Positions 1-9,345 of a DNA stretch of 48,110 nt are shown here, piece by piece. Made by a program: the position numbers and the translations under genes. The stretch is from positions 1 through 48,110 of the forward strand of contig QWQY01000002.1 in assembly GCA_003670675.1 (NCBI GenBank), given 5' to 3'. The notes beneath the pieces are model-generated. The model worked only from the letters and a program-made list of their open reading frames with translations. It was not told the DNA's origin and did no database searches. Numbering within the stretch: the stretch's first letter is position 1; each line of letters opens with the position of its first letter. The DNA comes from Chloroflexota bacterium (GTDB taxonomy: Bacteria > Chloroflexota > Chloroflexia > Chloroflexales > Roseiflexaceae).

Positions 1-137
1 GTACGCACCGGGGTTCGATACAGTTGTCAACTAGGATTGGCATCCACAACAGTCAAACACACTTGTCTAGAATCTGTAGAGAATGTTTTCGTACACTATC
101 ACCAGTACACTAACCTCAGAATGCTCGGAGTCCTCCT

Positions 138-3062
138 ATGCGGCGATACATTGCGGTTTTGTTGGGTATGCTCTTGGTCATCACAGCCGTTATGTGGCAA
201 CCTGACACTGGGAAACCGGTCGCAGACGCAGCCGCTTCACGTGCAGACACCCCAACGGCTTCCATGACGCCGACCTCAATCCCCAATATCGGCTCACTCA
301 TGGTCGCAGCCGGTCATAACTACAGTTGTGCAGTGCTGACGGATGGGACGGTGCGCTGTTGGGGCGAGAATTATGCGGGCCAACTGGGTTTGGGGAGTAC
401 AACGAACTATGGAGATGACGCAAACGAAGTAGGTTCTGGACTGCCGACGGTGAATATCGGCCAAACAGTCAAATACATCACGGCAGGCGAACACAACACA
501 ACCTGCGTCATCCGCGCAGATGATACGACCGTGTGTTGGGGAAATGGGTATGGGTACCTCCTCGGGACTGGTGCATGGAACGATACTATCGGTGATTCGA
601 GCAGCGAGATGGGCAGCGCACTGACACCCGTCGACTTCGGCAGTAGCTATGCAGTGACCCTGAGCGAGGGCGACGATCACATCTGTGCATTGATGGCGAG
701 TGGTGAAGTCAAATGTTGGGGCCAAAATGGATACGGACAGCTAGGAATCAGCGGTACTGCGAACTATGGCGCAATCGCCGAGTTGGGGACCAATTGGCCA
801 GCCGTTGATTTGAATGGGAACACTGCCCTAGCGGTATCTGCCGGTGCATTCCATACCTGCGCCATTCTGAACACAGGTGCTGTCACTTGTTGGGGTCTAA
901 ACGATAAAGGGCAATTGGGGTATGGCGATACCACGAATCGCACGTCTGCAGATTTGGGTAGTGCACTGACCACCATCAATCTCGGGACTGGACGCACAGC
1001 CACAGCCATCGCCGCGGGCGGGTACTACACCTGTGCGATTTTGGACAACGGCTCACTCAAATGCTGGGGCTACAACGCAACGGGGCAATTGGGTCAAGAC
1101 TCGACCACGACCCTCGGCGATGGTGCCGCCGAAATGGGCGACAATCTGCTCCCGGTATACCTCGGAAGCGGGCGTACCGCCCAGAGCGTCTATGCCTCAC
1201 GCCGCGCAGACCTCGACTATACCTGTGCCATCCTCGACGACGACACCCTCAAATGTTGGGGCGAAAATGCCATAGGACAACTCGGCGTCGGCGATAGCAA
1301 CAATCGCGGTGATGCGACGGGCGAAATGGCGTTGCTCGGTACGGTGAATCTGGGAACCGGCCAAACGGCTGCACAGGTTGCCCTGGGTGAGCGGCATACG
1401 TGTGTCTTGTTGAAATCTGCAAACATCAAGTGCTTTGGTAACGCAGGTGCTGGGCAACTGGGCTATGGATCAACAATTGGGTACGGCGGCAGTTCCATAA
1501 CGACTGGCGATAACATTCCAATCGTCGACCTGAGTGACGTCATACCGCCCACATTGACCCCCAGCAGGACACTGACACGTAGCAAGACACCCTCAAAAAC
1601 CAAATCACCCACAAAAACCAAAACACGCACAAAAACGAAGTCACCAACCAAAACAAAAACACGTACGAAAACCAAATCACCCACAAAAACCTTAACACGT
1701 ACGAAAACCAAATCACCGACCAAGACTCTGACACCGACCAAGACTCTGACACCGACCCTTACACCGACCCTTACACCGAGCATGACCGCGACGCCCGTTA
1801 GTGGGTCGCTGATGATCGCAGCTGGACACAACTACAGTTGTGCGGTGATGACCAACGGTGCAGTCAAGTGTTGGGGCGAGAATAATGCCGGTCAATTGGG
1901 GTTGGGCAACACGGACATCTATGGGCTCACATCCAGCACCATCGGCTCTGGATTGCCGGCGGTAGACATCGGCCAGACCGTTACGTACATTGCAGCCGGT
2001 GAAGGCAACGCGACCTGCGCCATCCGGGCCGATGACAAGACCGTCTGCTGGGGTGATGGGTATGGGTATCTGCTCGGGAATGGCCTATGGAATACAATTA
2101 TCGGTGATTCGAGCGGTGAAATGGGCAGTGCACTGACAACCGTCGACTTCGGTTCGAGTTATGCAGTGACCCTGAGCGAGGGTGATGATCACATTTGTGC
2201 ATTGCTGGCCAGTGGTGCGGTCAAATGTTGGGGCCAAAATGATCATGGCCAGCTCGGGATCAACGGTACCGCGAACTTTGGCGAGAGCGCCGAGTTGGGT
2301 GCCAGTTGGCCAGCCGTCGATTTGAATGGGCATACCGCAGTGGCGGTATCGGCTGGTGCGTTCCATACCTGCGCAATCCTGAATACCGGTGCTATCACCT
2401 GCTGGGGACTCAATACCTATGGTCAATTAGGCTATGGTGATACCACGAGTCGTGGCTCTGCCGATCTGGGGAGCGCATTGCAAACCGTCAACCTCGGAAC
2501 CGGTCGCACGGCCACGGCCATCGCTGCTGGTGGGAACCATACGTGTGCGATTTTGGACAACGGCACCCTCAAGTGTTGGGGCTACAATGCCAGCGGTCAA
2601 TTGGGGCAAGACTCGACCACGACCCTCGGTGATACCTCCAGCGAGATGACCAATCTGACAGCGATTAACCTCGGAGTTGGGCGGACCGCAAAGAGCGTCT
2701 ACACCTCACGGCGCGCGGACCTCGACTACACCTGTGCCATCCTGGATAACAACGCACTCAAATGCTGGGGCGAAAACGGGTCTGGACAACTCGGCGTAGG
2801 CGACAGTGACAATCGTGGTGATGCGGCAGGCGAAATGGCGGCGTTGGGCACCGTGAATCTGGGGACCGGCCAAACGGCCGCACAGGTTGCCATGGGTGAG
2901 ATGCACACCTGTGTGTTGCTGACATCAACCGATATCAAGTGCTTTGGCAAGCCAAATCAAGGGCAACTGGGTGATGGCCTAGGATTTTACACGTATGGAG
3001 GCAGTAGCTCCCAGATGGGTGATAATCTGCCGATTGTCAATCTTGGAGTAGTTACCCCATAA
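138..3062 (+). CDS. Secreted RCC1-repeat (beta-propeller) protein, two 7-repeat halves joined by a Thr/Lys/Pro-rich linker
   Basis: 974-aa ORF; N-terminal signal-like segment MRRYIAVLLGMLLVITAVMW; 14 RCC1-type repeats of the form CAILDNGxLKCWGxNxxGQLGxG; linker PTKTKTRTKTKSPTKT. Confidence 0.9.
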   Translation: MRRYIAVLLGMLLVITAVMWQPDTGKPVADAAASRADTPTASMTPTSIPNIGSLMVAAGHNYSCAVLTDGTVRCWGENYAGQLGLGSTTNYGDDANEVGSGLPTVNIGQTVKYITAGEHNTTCVIRADDTTVCWGNGYGYLLGTGAWNDTIGDSSSEMGSALTPVDFGSSYAVTLSEGDDHICALMASGEVKCWGQNGYGQLGISGTANYGAIAELGTNWPAVDLNGNTALAVSAGAFHTCAILNTGAVTCWGLNDKGQLGYGDTTNRTSADLGSALTTINLGTGRTATAIAAGGYYTCAILDNGSLKCWGYNATGQLGQDSTTTLGDGAAEMGDNLLPVYLGSGRTAQSVYASRRADLDYTCAILDDDTLKCWGENAIGQLGVGDSNNRGDATGEMALLGTVNLGTGQTAAQVALGERHTCVLLKSANIKCFGNAGAGQLGYGSTIGYGGSSITTGDNIPIVDLSDVIPPTLTPSRTLTRSKTPSKTKSPTKTKTRTKTKSPTKTKTRTKTKSPTKTLTRTKTKSPTKTLTPTKTLTPTLTPTLTPSMTATPVSGSLMIAAGHNYSCAVMTNGAVKCWGENNAGQLGLGNTDIYGLTSSTIGSGLPAVDIGQTVTYIAAGEGNATCAIRADDKTVCWGDGYGYLLGNGLWNTIIGDSSGEMGSALTTVDFGSSYAVTLSEGDDHICALLASGAVKCWGQNDHGQLGINGTANFGESAELGASWPAVDLNGHTAVAVSAGAFHTCAILNTGAITCWGLNTYGQLGYGDTTSRGSADLGSALQTVNLGTGRTATAIAAGGNHTCAILDNGTLKCWGYNASGQLGQDSTTTLGDTSSEMTNLTAINLGVGRTAKSVYTSRRADLDYTCAILDNNALKCWGENGSGQLGVGDSDNRGDAAGEMAALGTVNLGTGQTAAQVAMGEMHTCVLLTSTDIKCFGKPNQGQLGDGLGFYTYGGSSSQMGDNLPIVNLGVVTP
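1546..1800 (+). repeat. Low-complexity repeat encoding the (T/K/P/S)-rich linker between the two RCC1 halves
   Basis: Recurring 'aaaaccaaatcacc(c/g)accaa' and 'acacgtacgaaaacc' units; protein SPTKTKTRTKTKSPTKTLTRTKTKSPTKTLTPTKTLTPTLTPT. Confidence 0.8.
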
Positions 3063-3127
3063 GAAATATCGGAGACACCTGACCAACAGCTGTTGACGTG
3101 ATTGGCAAATTGCGACATATCCTGCAC

Positions 3128-3157
3128 CACACGCGGCGTGCCGCGTGTGGTTTTTTG
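3128..3157 (+). terminator. Rho-independent terminator
   Basis: ccacacgcgg-cgtg-ccgcgtgtgg followed by tttttt. Confidence 0.85.
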
Positions 3158-3245
3158 TATAAACGTAAAGATTGTATGTACAGATTCGGTAGAGGGGCTT
3201 TGTTTACTATAAACAAGTAAATTTTCGGCAAGATGGAGCAGATGT

Positions 3246-6215
3246 ATGCGTAGACTCTCGCTAGCGGTGTTTTCTGTGCTTATCATCCTGGCATGCTGTG
3301 CCGTCGCACTCCGAACGCAGTCGTTCGACTCTCGTGTCGCCGCTGCGCCGCGACTGAGTCGGTCGACGCAGATTTCGCTGGGCAGTGATCACTCCTGCGC
3401 AATGCTGACGACGGGCGTCGTCAAATGCTGGGGGGCTAATAACAACGGACAATTGGGGTTGGGTAACACCAATAGTTATGGTGATGCCGTGAGCGAAACC
3501 GGCGCAGGCCTCCCTGCCGTCGACCTCGATCAGACGGCCAAATACATCAGTGCGGGGTACGGGCATACCTGTGCAATCCGGAACGACAATTCGACTGTCT
3601 GTTGGGGCGAAAATTTTTGGGGCACATTAGGAAACGGTAGCAGATCAAACATCGGCGACAACAGTGGTGAGATGGGGAGTTCCCTTATTGCAGTGGACTT
3701 AAGTACGGACTATGCCACATCGCTGAGTGCTGGCTATCAATTTACATGTGCAATCCTGAATACAAGTCAGGTCAAATGTTGGGGGGTAAACGACGTAGGC
3801 CAAACCGGCGCTGATGGCTGGCATGGAATGTCGAGCGACACGATGGGGGCGAATCTGCCCGCCGTCAACCTGGGTGCGGGTCGCACCGCCAAGGCTATTT
3901 CAGCCGGGCGGCAGCACGCATGCGCAATACTCGACAATGATACCGTCAAATGTTGGGGCGCGAATACCTACGGCCAACTCGGATTGGGGAATACGGCTAG
4001 TCTGGTGTATCCGAACATTGGAGAAGCTGCGGTTGTCAATCTCGGCACTGGTCGTACTGCCAAAACCATTGCAGCTGGTTCGTACCACACCTGTGCCATA
4101 CTCGACAACGGGAGCCTCAAGTGTTGGGGATTCAACGCGTCTGGCCAATTAGGGCAAGACACGACAGCAAACATCGGCGATGGCAGTGGCGAAATGGGTG
4201 ATTCCTTGCCCGCGATCAACCTCGGCTCGGGGAGAACCGCAGTTGCAGTTGCAGCGTGTAAACGTGGCGATCTCGACTATACCTGTGCCATCCTCGATAA
4301 TGGGACCCTCAAATGCTGGGGTGATAATGGGTTCGGCCAACTCGGCCAAGGTGATATGAATAATCGTGGCGATTCGACGGCTGAAATGGCAGCCCTCGCA
4401 GCCGTGAACCTCGGTACAGGGATACAGGTAACAGCGGTGGCGATTGGTGCAGCGCACAGCTGTCAGATATTGAGCTCGACGAACATCAAATGTTTCGGCC
4501 ATGGGCAAAACGGGAAATTGGGCTATGGTGATGCGGACACGCGCGGATATACTTCGTCAGCGATGGGGGATAACCTCCCTATAGTGGACCTCGATGGTGT
4601 CTCACCTACCGCGACCAGCACCCCGGTTGACACAGACACTCCGACCGCGTCCAACACCCCGGTCGACACGAGCACCCCATCGCAGACCAATACACCGACG
4701 GTGACGCGCACCGCATCCAAAACATACACCCGCAGCAAGACCCCCACCCGCAGCAAAACCAAAACCAAAACCAGAACACCCACCAAGTCCAAGACACCCA
4801 CCCGTACACCCATCGGCTATGTCTCGCGCGTTTCTGCACTGGCAAGTGGATCGAGTCACTCCTGCGCAATCCTGGCTAGCTCGGTGGTCAAATGCTGGGG
4901 GCTCAATACCAACGGGCAACTCGGACTGGGCGACACCGCCAGCCGCGGTGATGCCGGCGGCGAAATGGGCAACTCCCTCCCCGCTGTCGATCTCGGCACC
5001 GGTGTGCTGGCCAGCAAAATCTATGCGGGCAGTGACCATACCTGCATTCTAACCACCACCAAACGCGTCAAATGTTGGGGCGGCAATGGTGCCGGCCAAC
5101 TCGGCATCGGCGATACCAACCATCGCGGCGATGGCAGTGGCGAGATGGGGGACATACTCCCATACGTCGACCTCGGTACGGGGCGCACCGCGAGCGCTGT
5201 AGCACTCGGCGAAGGCAGCACCTGCGCACTCCTCGACAACGCGACGCTTGTGTGTTGGGGCCAGAATGTATTCGGCCAGCTCGGCGTCGGGTCGATAGAC
5301 ACTATTGGTGATGCAAGCAGCGAAATGGGCGATGCACTGGTCCCCGTAGACGTGGGGACCGGCCGGACGGTCAAGAGCATTGCAGCGCGTTCATTGGGCT
5401 ACTGTGCACTCTTGGATGATGACTCCATCAAATGCTGGGGCAACAACTGGGACGGTCAACTCGGCGTCGGCGATACCGACCATCGCGGCGATGGCAGTGG
5501 CGAAATGGGCGATGACCTTGCACGTGTCCCGTTCAGTACCGATCTGACTCCCGTCGAACTCGCAGGCAATGCGGATGCAGCGTGCGCCCGCTTCGACGAC
5601 GGCACGGTGCGCTGCTGGGGGTCGAACGTCTACGGCGCATTGGGCATCGGCGATGCAGTCAATCGTGGCGAATCCGCCGGTCAAATCGCAGCCCTGAGCG
5701 CCATCGACCTAGGCAGTGGTCATACCGCCAAGCGCATCTATGGCGGCCTCGGGAACTCGTTCTGCGCACTCCTCGACGATGATTCTCTCAAATGCTGGGG
5801 CGATAACTCCGATGCCAATCTGGGCATTGGCGTCGGCGCTACCGACACCAATTGGGGTAATGCAACCGGCGAAATGGGTGACACCCTACCGACCGTAGAT
5901 GTTGGTACGGGAACGACCGTCAGCGCATTGAGCATCGGCAGCGACTTCCGCTGTGCCATCCTCACCATCAGCACCGGCGTCAAATGCTGGGGCGAGAATA
6001 GCAACGGCCAACTCGGCAGTGGCTCAACCACCGAAGACTACGGCGTCTACCCGGCGAGCGACATGGGCGACGCGCTGCCTTTTGTCCGCTTAGGAATCAT
6101 CGTTCCGAGCACATCCACCCCGACACCCACCAAAACCCTGTCCCCGTCGCGCACCAAGAGCACAACCAAGACGCTCACCCCTTCACGCACTGCGACGCGC
6201 ACCACTGCTCCATAA
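3246..6215 (+). CDS. Secreted RCC1-repeat protein, tandem paralog of the upstream gene
   Basis: 989-aa ORF; signal-like N-terminus MRRLSLAVFSVLIILACCAVAL; 14 RCC1-type repeats in two groups of seven; internal and C-terminal Thr/Pro/Lys-rich linkers. Confidence 0.9.
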   Translation: MRRLSLAVFSVLIILACCAVALRTQSFDSRVAAAPRLSRSTQISLGSDHSCAMLTTGVVKCWGANNNGQLGLGNTNSYGDAVSETGAGLPAVDLDQTAKYISAGYGHTCAIRNDNSTVCWGENFWGTLGNGSRSNIGDNSGEMGSSLIAVDLSTDYATSLSAGYQFTCAILNTSQVKCWGVNDVGQTGADGWHGMSSDTMGANLPAVNLGAGRTAKAISAGRQHACAILDNDTVKCWGANTYGQLGLGNTASLVYPNIGEAAVVNLGTGRTAKTIAAGSYHTCAILDNGSLKCWGFNASGQLGQDTTANIGDGSGEMGDSLPAINLGSGRTAVAVAACKRGDLDYTCAILDNGTLKCWGDNGFGQLGQGDMNNRGDSTAEMAALAAVNLGTGIQVTAVAIGAAHSCQILSSTNIKCFGHGQNGKLGYGDADTRGYTSSAMGDNLPIVDLDGVSPTATSTPVDTDTPTASNTPVDTSTPSQTNTPTVTRTASKTYTRSKTPTRSKTKTKTRTPTKSKTPTRTPIGYVSRVSALASGSSHSCAILASSVVKCWGLNTNGQLGLGDTASRGDAGGEMGNSLPAVDLGTGVLASKIYAGSDHTCILTTTKRVKCWGGNGAGQLGIGDTNHRGDGSGEMGDILPYVDLGTGRTASAVALGEGSTCALLDNATLVCWGQNVFGQLGVGSIDTIGDASSEMGDALVPVDVGTGRTVKSIAARSLGYCALLDDDSIKCWGNNWDGQLGVGDTDHRGDGSGEMGDDLARVPFSTDLTPVELAGNADAACARFDDGTVRCWGSNVYGALGIGDAVNRGESAGQIAALSAIDLGSGHTAKRIYGGLGNSFCALLDDDSLKCWGDNSDANLGIGVGATDTNWGNATGEMGDTLPTVDVGTGTTVSALSIGSDFRCAILTISTGVKCWGENSNGQLGSGSTTEDYGVYPASDMGDALPFVRLGIIVPSTSTPTPTKTLSPSRTKSTTKTLTPSRTATRTTAP

Positions 6216-6244
6216 TCGTCACCAGTTCGCGATTGCAATTCTCC

Positions 6245-6275
6245 CCCGCACGTGTCGTGGCACGTGCGGGTTTTC
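6245..6275 (+). terminator. Rho-independent terminator
   Basis: cccgcacgtg-tcgtgg-cacgtgcggg followed by ttttcttt. Confidence 0.85.
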
Positions 6276-6355
6276 TTTGCGCGCCCCCATGCAAACACAT
6301 CAGCCACGCACACTTGGTAGAATGCAGACAACAGACGCAACAGAAGTGGACATCC

Positions 6356-7219
6356 ATGCCGGCACACCGCACAACGTTGACGCGCTACAACCTCGATGAC
6401 GTCGTGGTAGCGTTCGGTGCAACAACTCGTCCGTTGCGGCGTGCTGTGGTGCGGACCATGGCATGGTGGCCGGCGTACCGGTTGGCACAGACGCTCGTTG
6501 AGGCAGACAAACGTGCCGCCACGGTCGGCATCGTATCGGCCTGTGCGCACCTCGTCACCCGCATTGCCGGCGCTACCGAGCCCATCGGGGCAGCATGCAT
6601 CCCACCCACGGGGCCACTCATCTGCGTGGCCAATCACCCCGGCCTGGTCGATGCCCCAGCACTCGTGCAGACCATCGGTCGTGGCGATCTGCGTATCATC
6701 GCCGCCGAACGCCCGCTGTTGCAGGCAATGCCCGGCTTTGCACCCTACCTCATCGAAGTCCCCGATGCCGGTCCCGGTCGGGCCCATGCACTGCGTGCGG
6801 CAGTGCGCCACGTGCGCCAGGGTGGCGCGCTGCTGACATTCCCCGCCGGGCGTATCGAAGCGGATCCTGCGGTGTTGGACGACGCCCAGGCAACCTTGCC
6901 GCTCTGGTCCGACATGCCCGCAATCCTGCGCCGCGCCGTCCCCAACGCCACCGTCGTCGGCATGTTGGTCAGTGGGGTGACGTCAGCACGCGCGCTCCAT
7001 CACCCATGGGTGCAACGGGTCCCCGTGCGCCGTGACCGCGAATGGCTGGCAGCAACGTTGCAACTCATCATTCCGTGGTTTCGCGCGCCGGTGGTGCGTG
7101 TCCGGGTGGCTGCCGTCGCGCCCCATGACGGTGTCGTGGCGGAGATGTATCAACTCATCTGTGACGAACGCCGTGCCCGCGGGTTACCCACGCCGGCACG
7201 GAGCGAGGATCTGCCATGA
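6356..7219 (+). CDS. Phospholipid/glycerol acyltransferase-like (PlsC-type) protein
   Basis: ORF 6233..7219 with likely start MPAHRTTLTRY at 6356; CVANHPGLVDAPAL resembles the N/H-x4-D region and FPAGRIE the FPEG-like motif. Confidence 0.65.
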   Translation: MPAHRTTLTRYNLDDVVVAFGATTRPLRRAVVRTMAWWPAYRLAQTLVEADKRAATVGIVSACAHLVTRIAGATEPIGAACIPPTGPLICVANHPGLVDAPALVQTIGRGDLRIIAAERPLLQAMPGFAPYLIEVPDAGPGRAHALRAAVRHVRQGGALLTFPAGRIEADPAVLDDAQATLPLWSDMPAILRRAVPNATVVGMLVSGVTSARALHHPWVQRVPVRRDREWLAATLQLIIPWFRAPVVRVRVAAVAPHDGVVAEMYQLICDERRARGLPTPARSEDLP

Positions 7220-7662
7220 CGGCTATTGTCTGGATTCATGCCGATTGTCTACGCCGCGAGTGTGCAGCCTTCCAACAATACCCCACAGCCCCGGCCGTAT
7301 TCGTCTGGGACGATGTGGTCTTGCGTGGCTATGGGCTGAGCCTCAAACGGATGGTGTTTTTGTACGAATGTCTGCTCGACCTCGATGTGGCCATCTATCG
7401 CGGCGATGTCGCAGCCCAGGTACGTGCGTTTGCAGGCCTACACGACGCACACAGCGTTGTGACCATGGCAACCGTAGCCCCACGCTTTGCAACCATCGTG
7501 GCAGATTTGCGCACGACGCACACGGTCGAGGTGCTCGCCGACGAACCCTTTGTCGACGCGCCAGCAGACCTCGATATCGCCCGGTTTTCGCGCTATTGGT
7601 CCCGTGTCCGTGGCGATGTCCTGCGCAAACCGACCCAACGCGGGTTATTCGACGAGGTGTGA
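7216..7662 (+). CDS. Small protein resembling a photolyase/cryptochrome N-terminal alpha/beta domain
   Basis: 148 aa; MTAIVWIHADCLRRECAAF...PAVFVWDDVVLRGYGLSLKRMVFLYECLLDLDVAIYRGD pattern; ATGA overlap with upstream gene. Confidence 0.5.
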   Translation: MTAIVWIHADCLRRECAAFQQYPTAPAVFVWDDVVLRGYGLSLKRMVFLYECLLDLDVAIYRGDVAAQVRAFAGLHDAHSVVTMATVAPRFATIVADLRTTHTVEVLADEPFVDAPADLDIARFSRYWSRVRGDVLRKPTQRGLFDEV

Positions 7663-8340
7663 GGGGGGATTTGTCCGTTCTCTGCTCGGCGCAAACAGCG
7701 TCGGCGCATTGCGGGGGATCATTTTGCGCATCAGATGCCATTGACAGTTGCCCAGCACCAACCACCCAAATACCGATTGGCGTTTGCCCACAATCAAATA
7801 TCCGCTCCGTTGGTACAACGCAATGGCTGCTGGGTTGCTGGCACTGACAAATAAACACACCGAACCAATTGCGAGCCGTTGCGCCTCGCCGACCGCGTGG
7901 TGCAACAACGCACTGGCGATGCCCAGCCGACGGTGCGTATGCCGCACGGCAACGTCCGAGATGTACATTTCGTTGGCGCCGATGTGATAATCCACCAACG
8001 AAAGAATCGTCAGCGCATAGAACGCCCGCCAAATCCCCAACGCCCGCATGAACAGCCACTCGACCGGGATCAGGGGCAACGCCCGACTCGTGATGCGCGC
8101 GCGCAACGCAATCGTTGCAACCACCACACCATCCACCTCGGCGACCCATATCCCCGATAAGCCGGCACTCCCCTGGCGCCGCCAGATGTCTTGCATCAAC
8201 GCCACACCCGCCGCATAACGCCGTTCACCGAATGCCGCCAAGAACTTATCGTGGAAGGCATCACTATGCACATCGACCAGTGCGGCGATGTCACCCCCAT
8301 GGGCACGGCGTATCGTGATGTCAGGGCGATCGGCGCTCAT
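7645..8340 (-). CDS. GNAT family N-acetyltransferase
   Basis: Start MSADRPDITIRRAHGGDIAALVDVHSDAF; ISDVAVRHTHRRLGIASALLHHAV acetyl-CoA motif; ATGA overlap with upstream PIG-L gene. Confidence 0.8.
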   Translation of the reverse strand: MSADRPDITIRRAHGGDIAALVDVHSDAFHDKFLAAFGERRYAAGVALMQDIWRRQGSAGLSGIWVAEVDGVVVATIALRARITSRALPLIPVEWLFMRALGIWRAFYALTILSLVDYHIGANEMYISDVAVRHTHRRLGIASALLHHAVGEAQRLAIGSVCLFVSASNPAAIALYQRSGYLIVGKRQSVFGWLVLGNCQWHLMRKMIPRNAPTLFAPSRERTNPPSHLVE

Positions 8341-9191
8341 GCATCGAACCGCAAGCGCGTGCGACGTCCGGCGGGTGCCGGGGTCACCTGCGTCAATGTT
8401 TCGGAACCGTAGAACCACCACCACAAGAACGCCGGTACACGCGTTATGCCACCACCCTGGCTTGCATGGCACTTCCAGGCAGCGATTTTGGCGGGGATGA
8501 CGTGCCGACAGTCAACGCTCGTCGTAATCGGCGTGGCTTCTTCGGCGACGCGCACCATATCGATGTCGCCGTTGCGCCCGAAGGCACGTGGGTTTTTGCC
8601 CAACAAACGCATCGCACCAATGATGACCCGCAACAACGACGTCGAAAATGTCGAGTAATACACCTCAGAGACCTGCCATTTGGCCTGCGTCAACGCCAAC
8701 GTCGTTGCATGATGAATGGCAATGTGATCAGGATGCCCGTAGCCACCATATGGTGGGAAGGTAATCAGGTACTGCGGCTCGAATGCATCAATAATTGCGG
8801 CGACACGCTCGGCGACATCGGTCACCGGTGCCATGACCAACGCCTCGGGATGGAGATTGTCGGGTGTGCCCGGCATATTACTGTCACGATAATTGAGAAA
8901 ATGTACCGCACCGAGATCAAGCGCCTCAGCAGCGGCGATTTGTTCTGCAGTCCTGAGTGCACGGACGTCTGCATGGTCTGCCAAAAAATGTTCGTCGACG
9001 GTGCCGCATTCGCCCCGCGTGGCACAGACATACTGCACTTCGACCCCCGCAGCACGTGCCGCCAGGATGATACCTGCATTGCCAAAAGCCTCGTCGTCTG
9101 GGTGTGCATAGACCACCAGCAAGCGTTTGGGCGCGGTCACCGGGCGCCGTTCGTAGAGCTCGGTTTGCGGGCGAAAGTCCGTTGCGGTCAT
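8337..9191 (-). CDS. PIG-L family deacetylase
   Basis: LLVVYAHPDDEAFGNAGI (AHPDDE motif) and GGYGHPDHIAIHHAT; likely start MTATDFRPQ at 9191. Confidence 0.88.
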   Translation of the reverse strand: MTATDFRPQTELYERRPVTAPKRLLVVYAHPDDEAFGNAGIILAARAAGVEVQYVCATRGECGTVDEHFLADHADVRALRTAEQIAAAEALDLGAVHFLNYRDSNMPGTPDNLHPEALVMAPVTDVAERVAAIIDAFEPQYLITFPPYGGYGHPDHIAIHHATTLALTQAKWQVSEVYYSTFSTSLLRVIIGAMRLLGKNPRAFGRNGDIDMVRVAEEATPITTSVDCRHVIPAKIAAWKCHASQGGGITRVPAFLWWWFYGSETLTQVTPAPAGRRTRLRFDA

Positions 9192-9345
9192 GCGGGACTC
9201 CTTGGAACAACGAGAATGCCCAACACACACGGTTGGCGCTCTCCGAGGGATTACGTACCCCACTACTATACCGCATTCCGGTGAAGCATTCCGTTCTTTT
9301 GTGGGCAAAATCAATGCTATAATATGTCGTTATTACAGGAGCACG

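Noticed and set aside
1463-1831. Minus-strand ORF rich in VRVGVRVLVGDLVF repeats
   Set aside because: Reverse complement of the RCC1 linker repeat, not an independent gene
8466-9284. 272-aa plus-strand ORF
   Set aside because: Antisense to the PIG-L deacetylase with its clear AHPDDE motif
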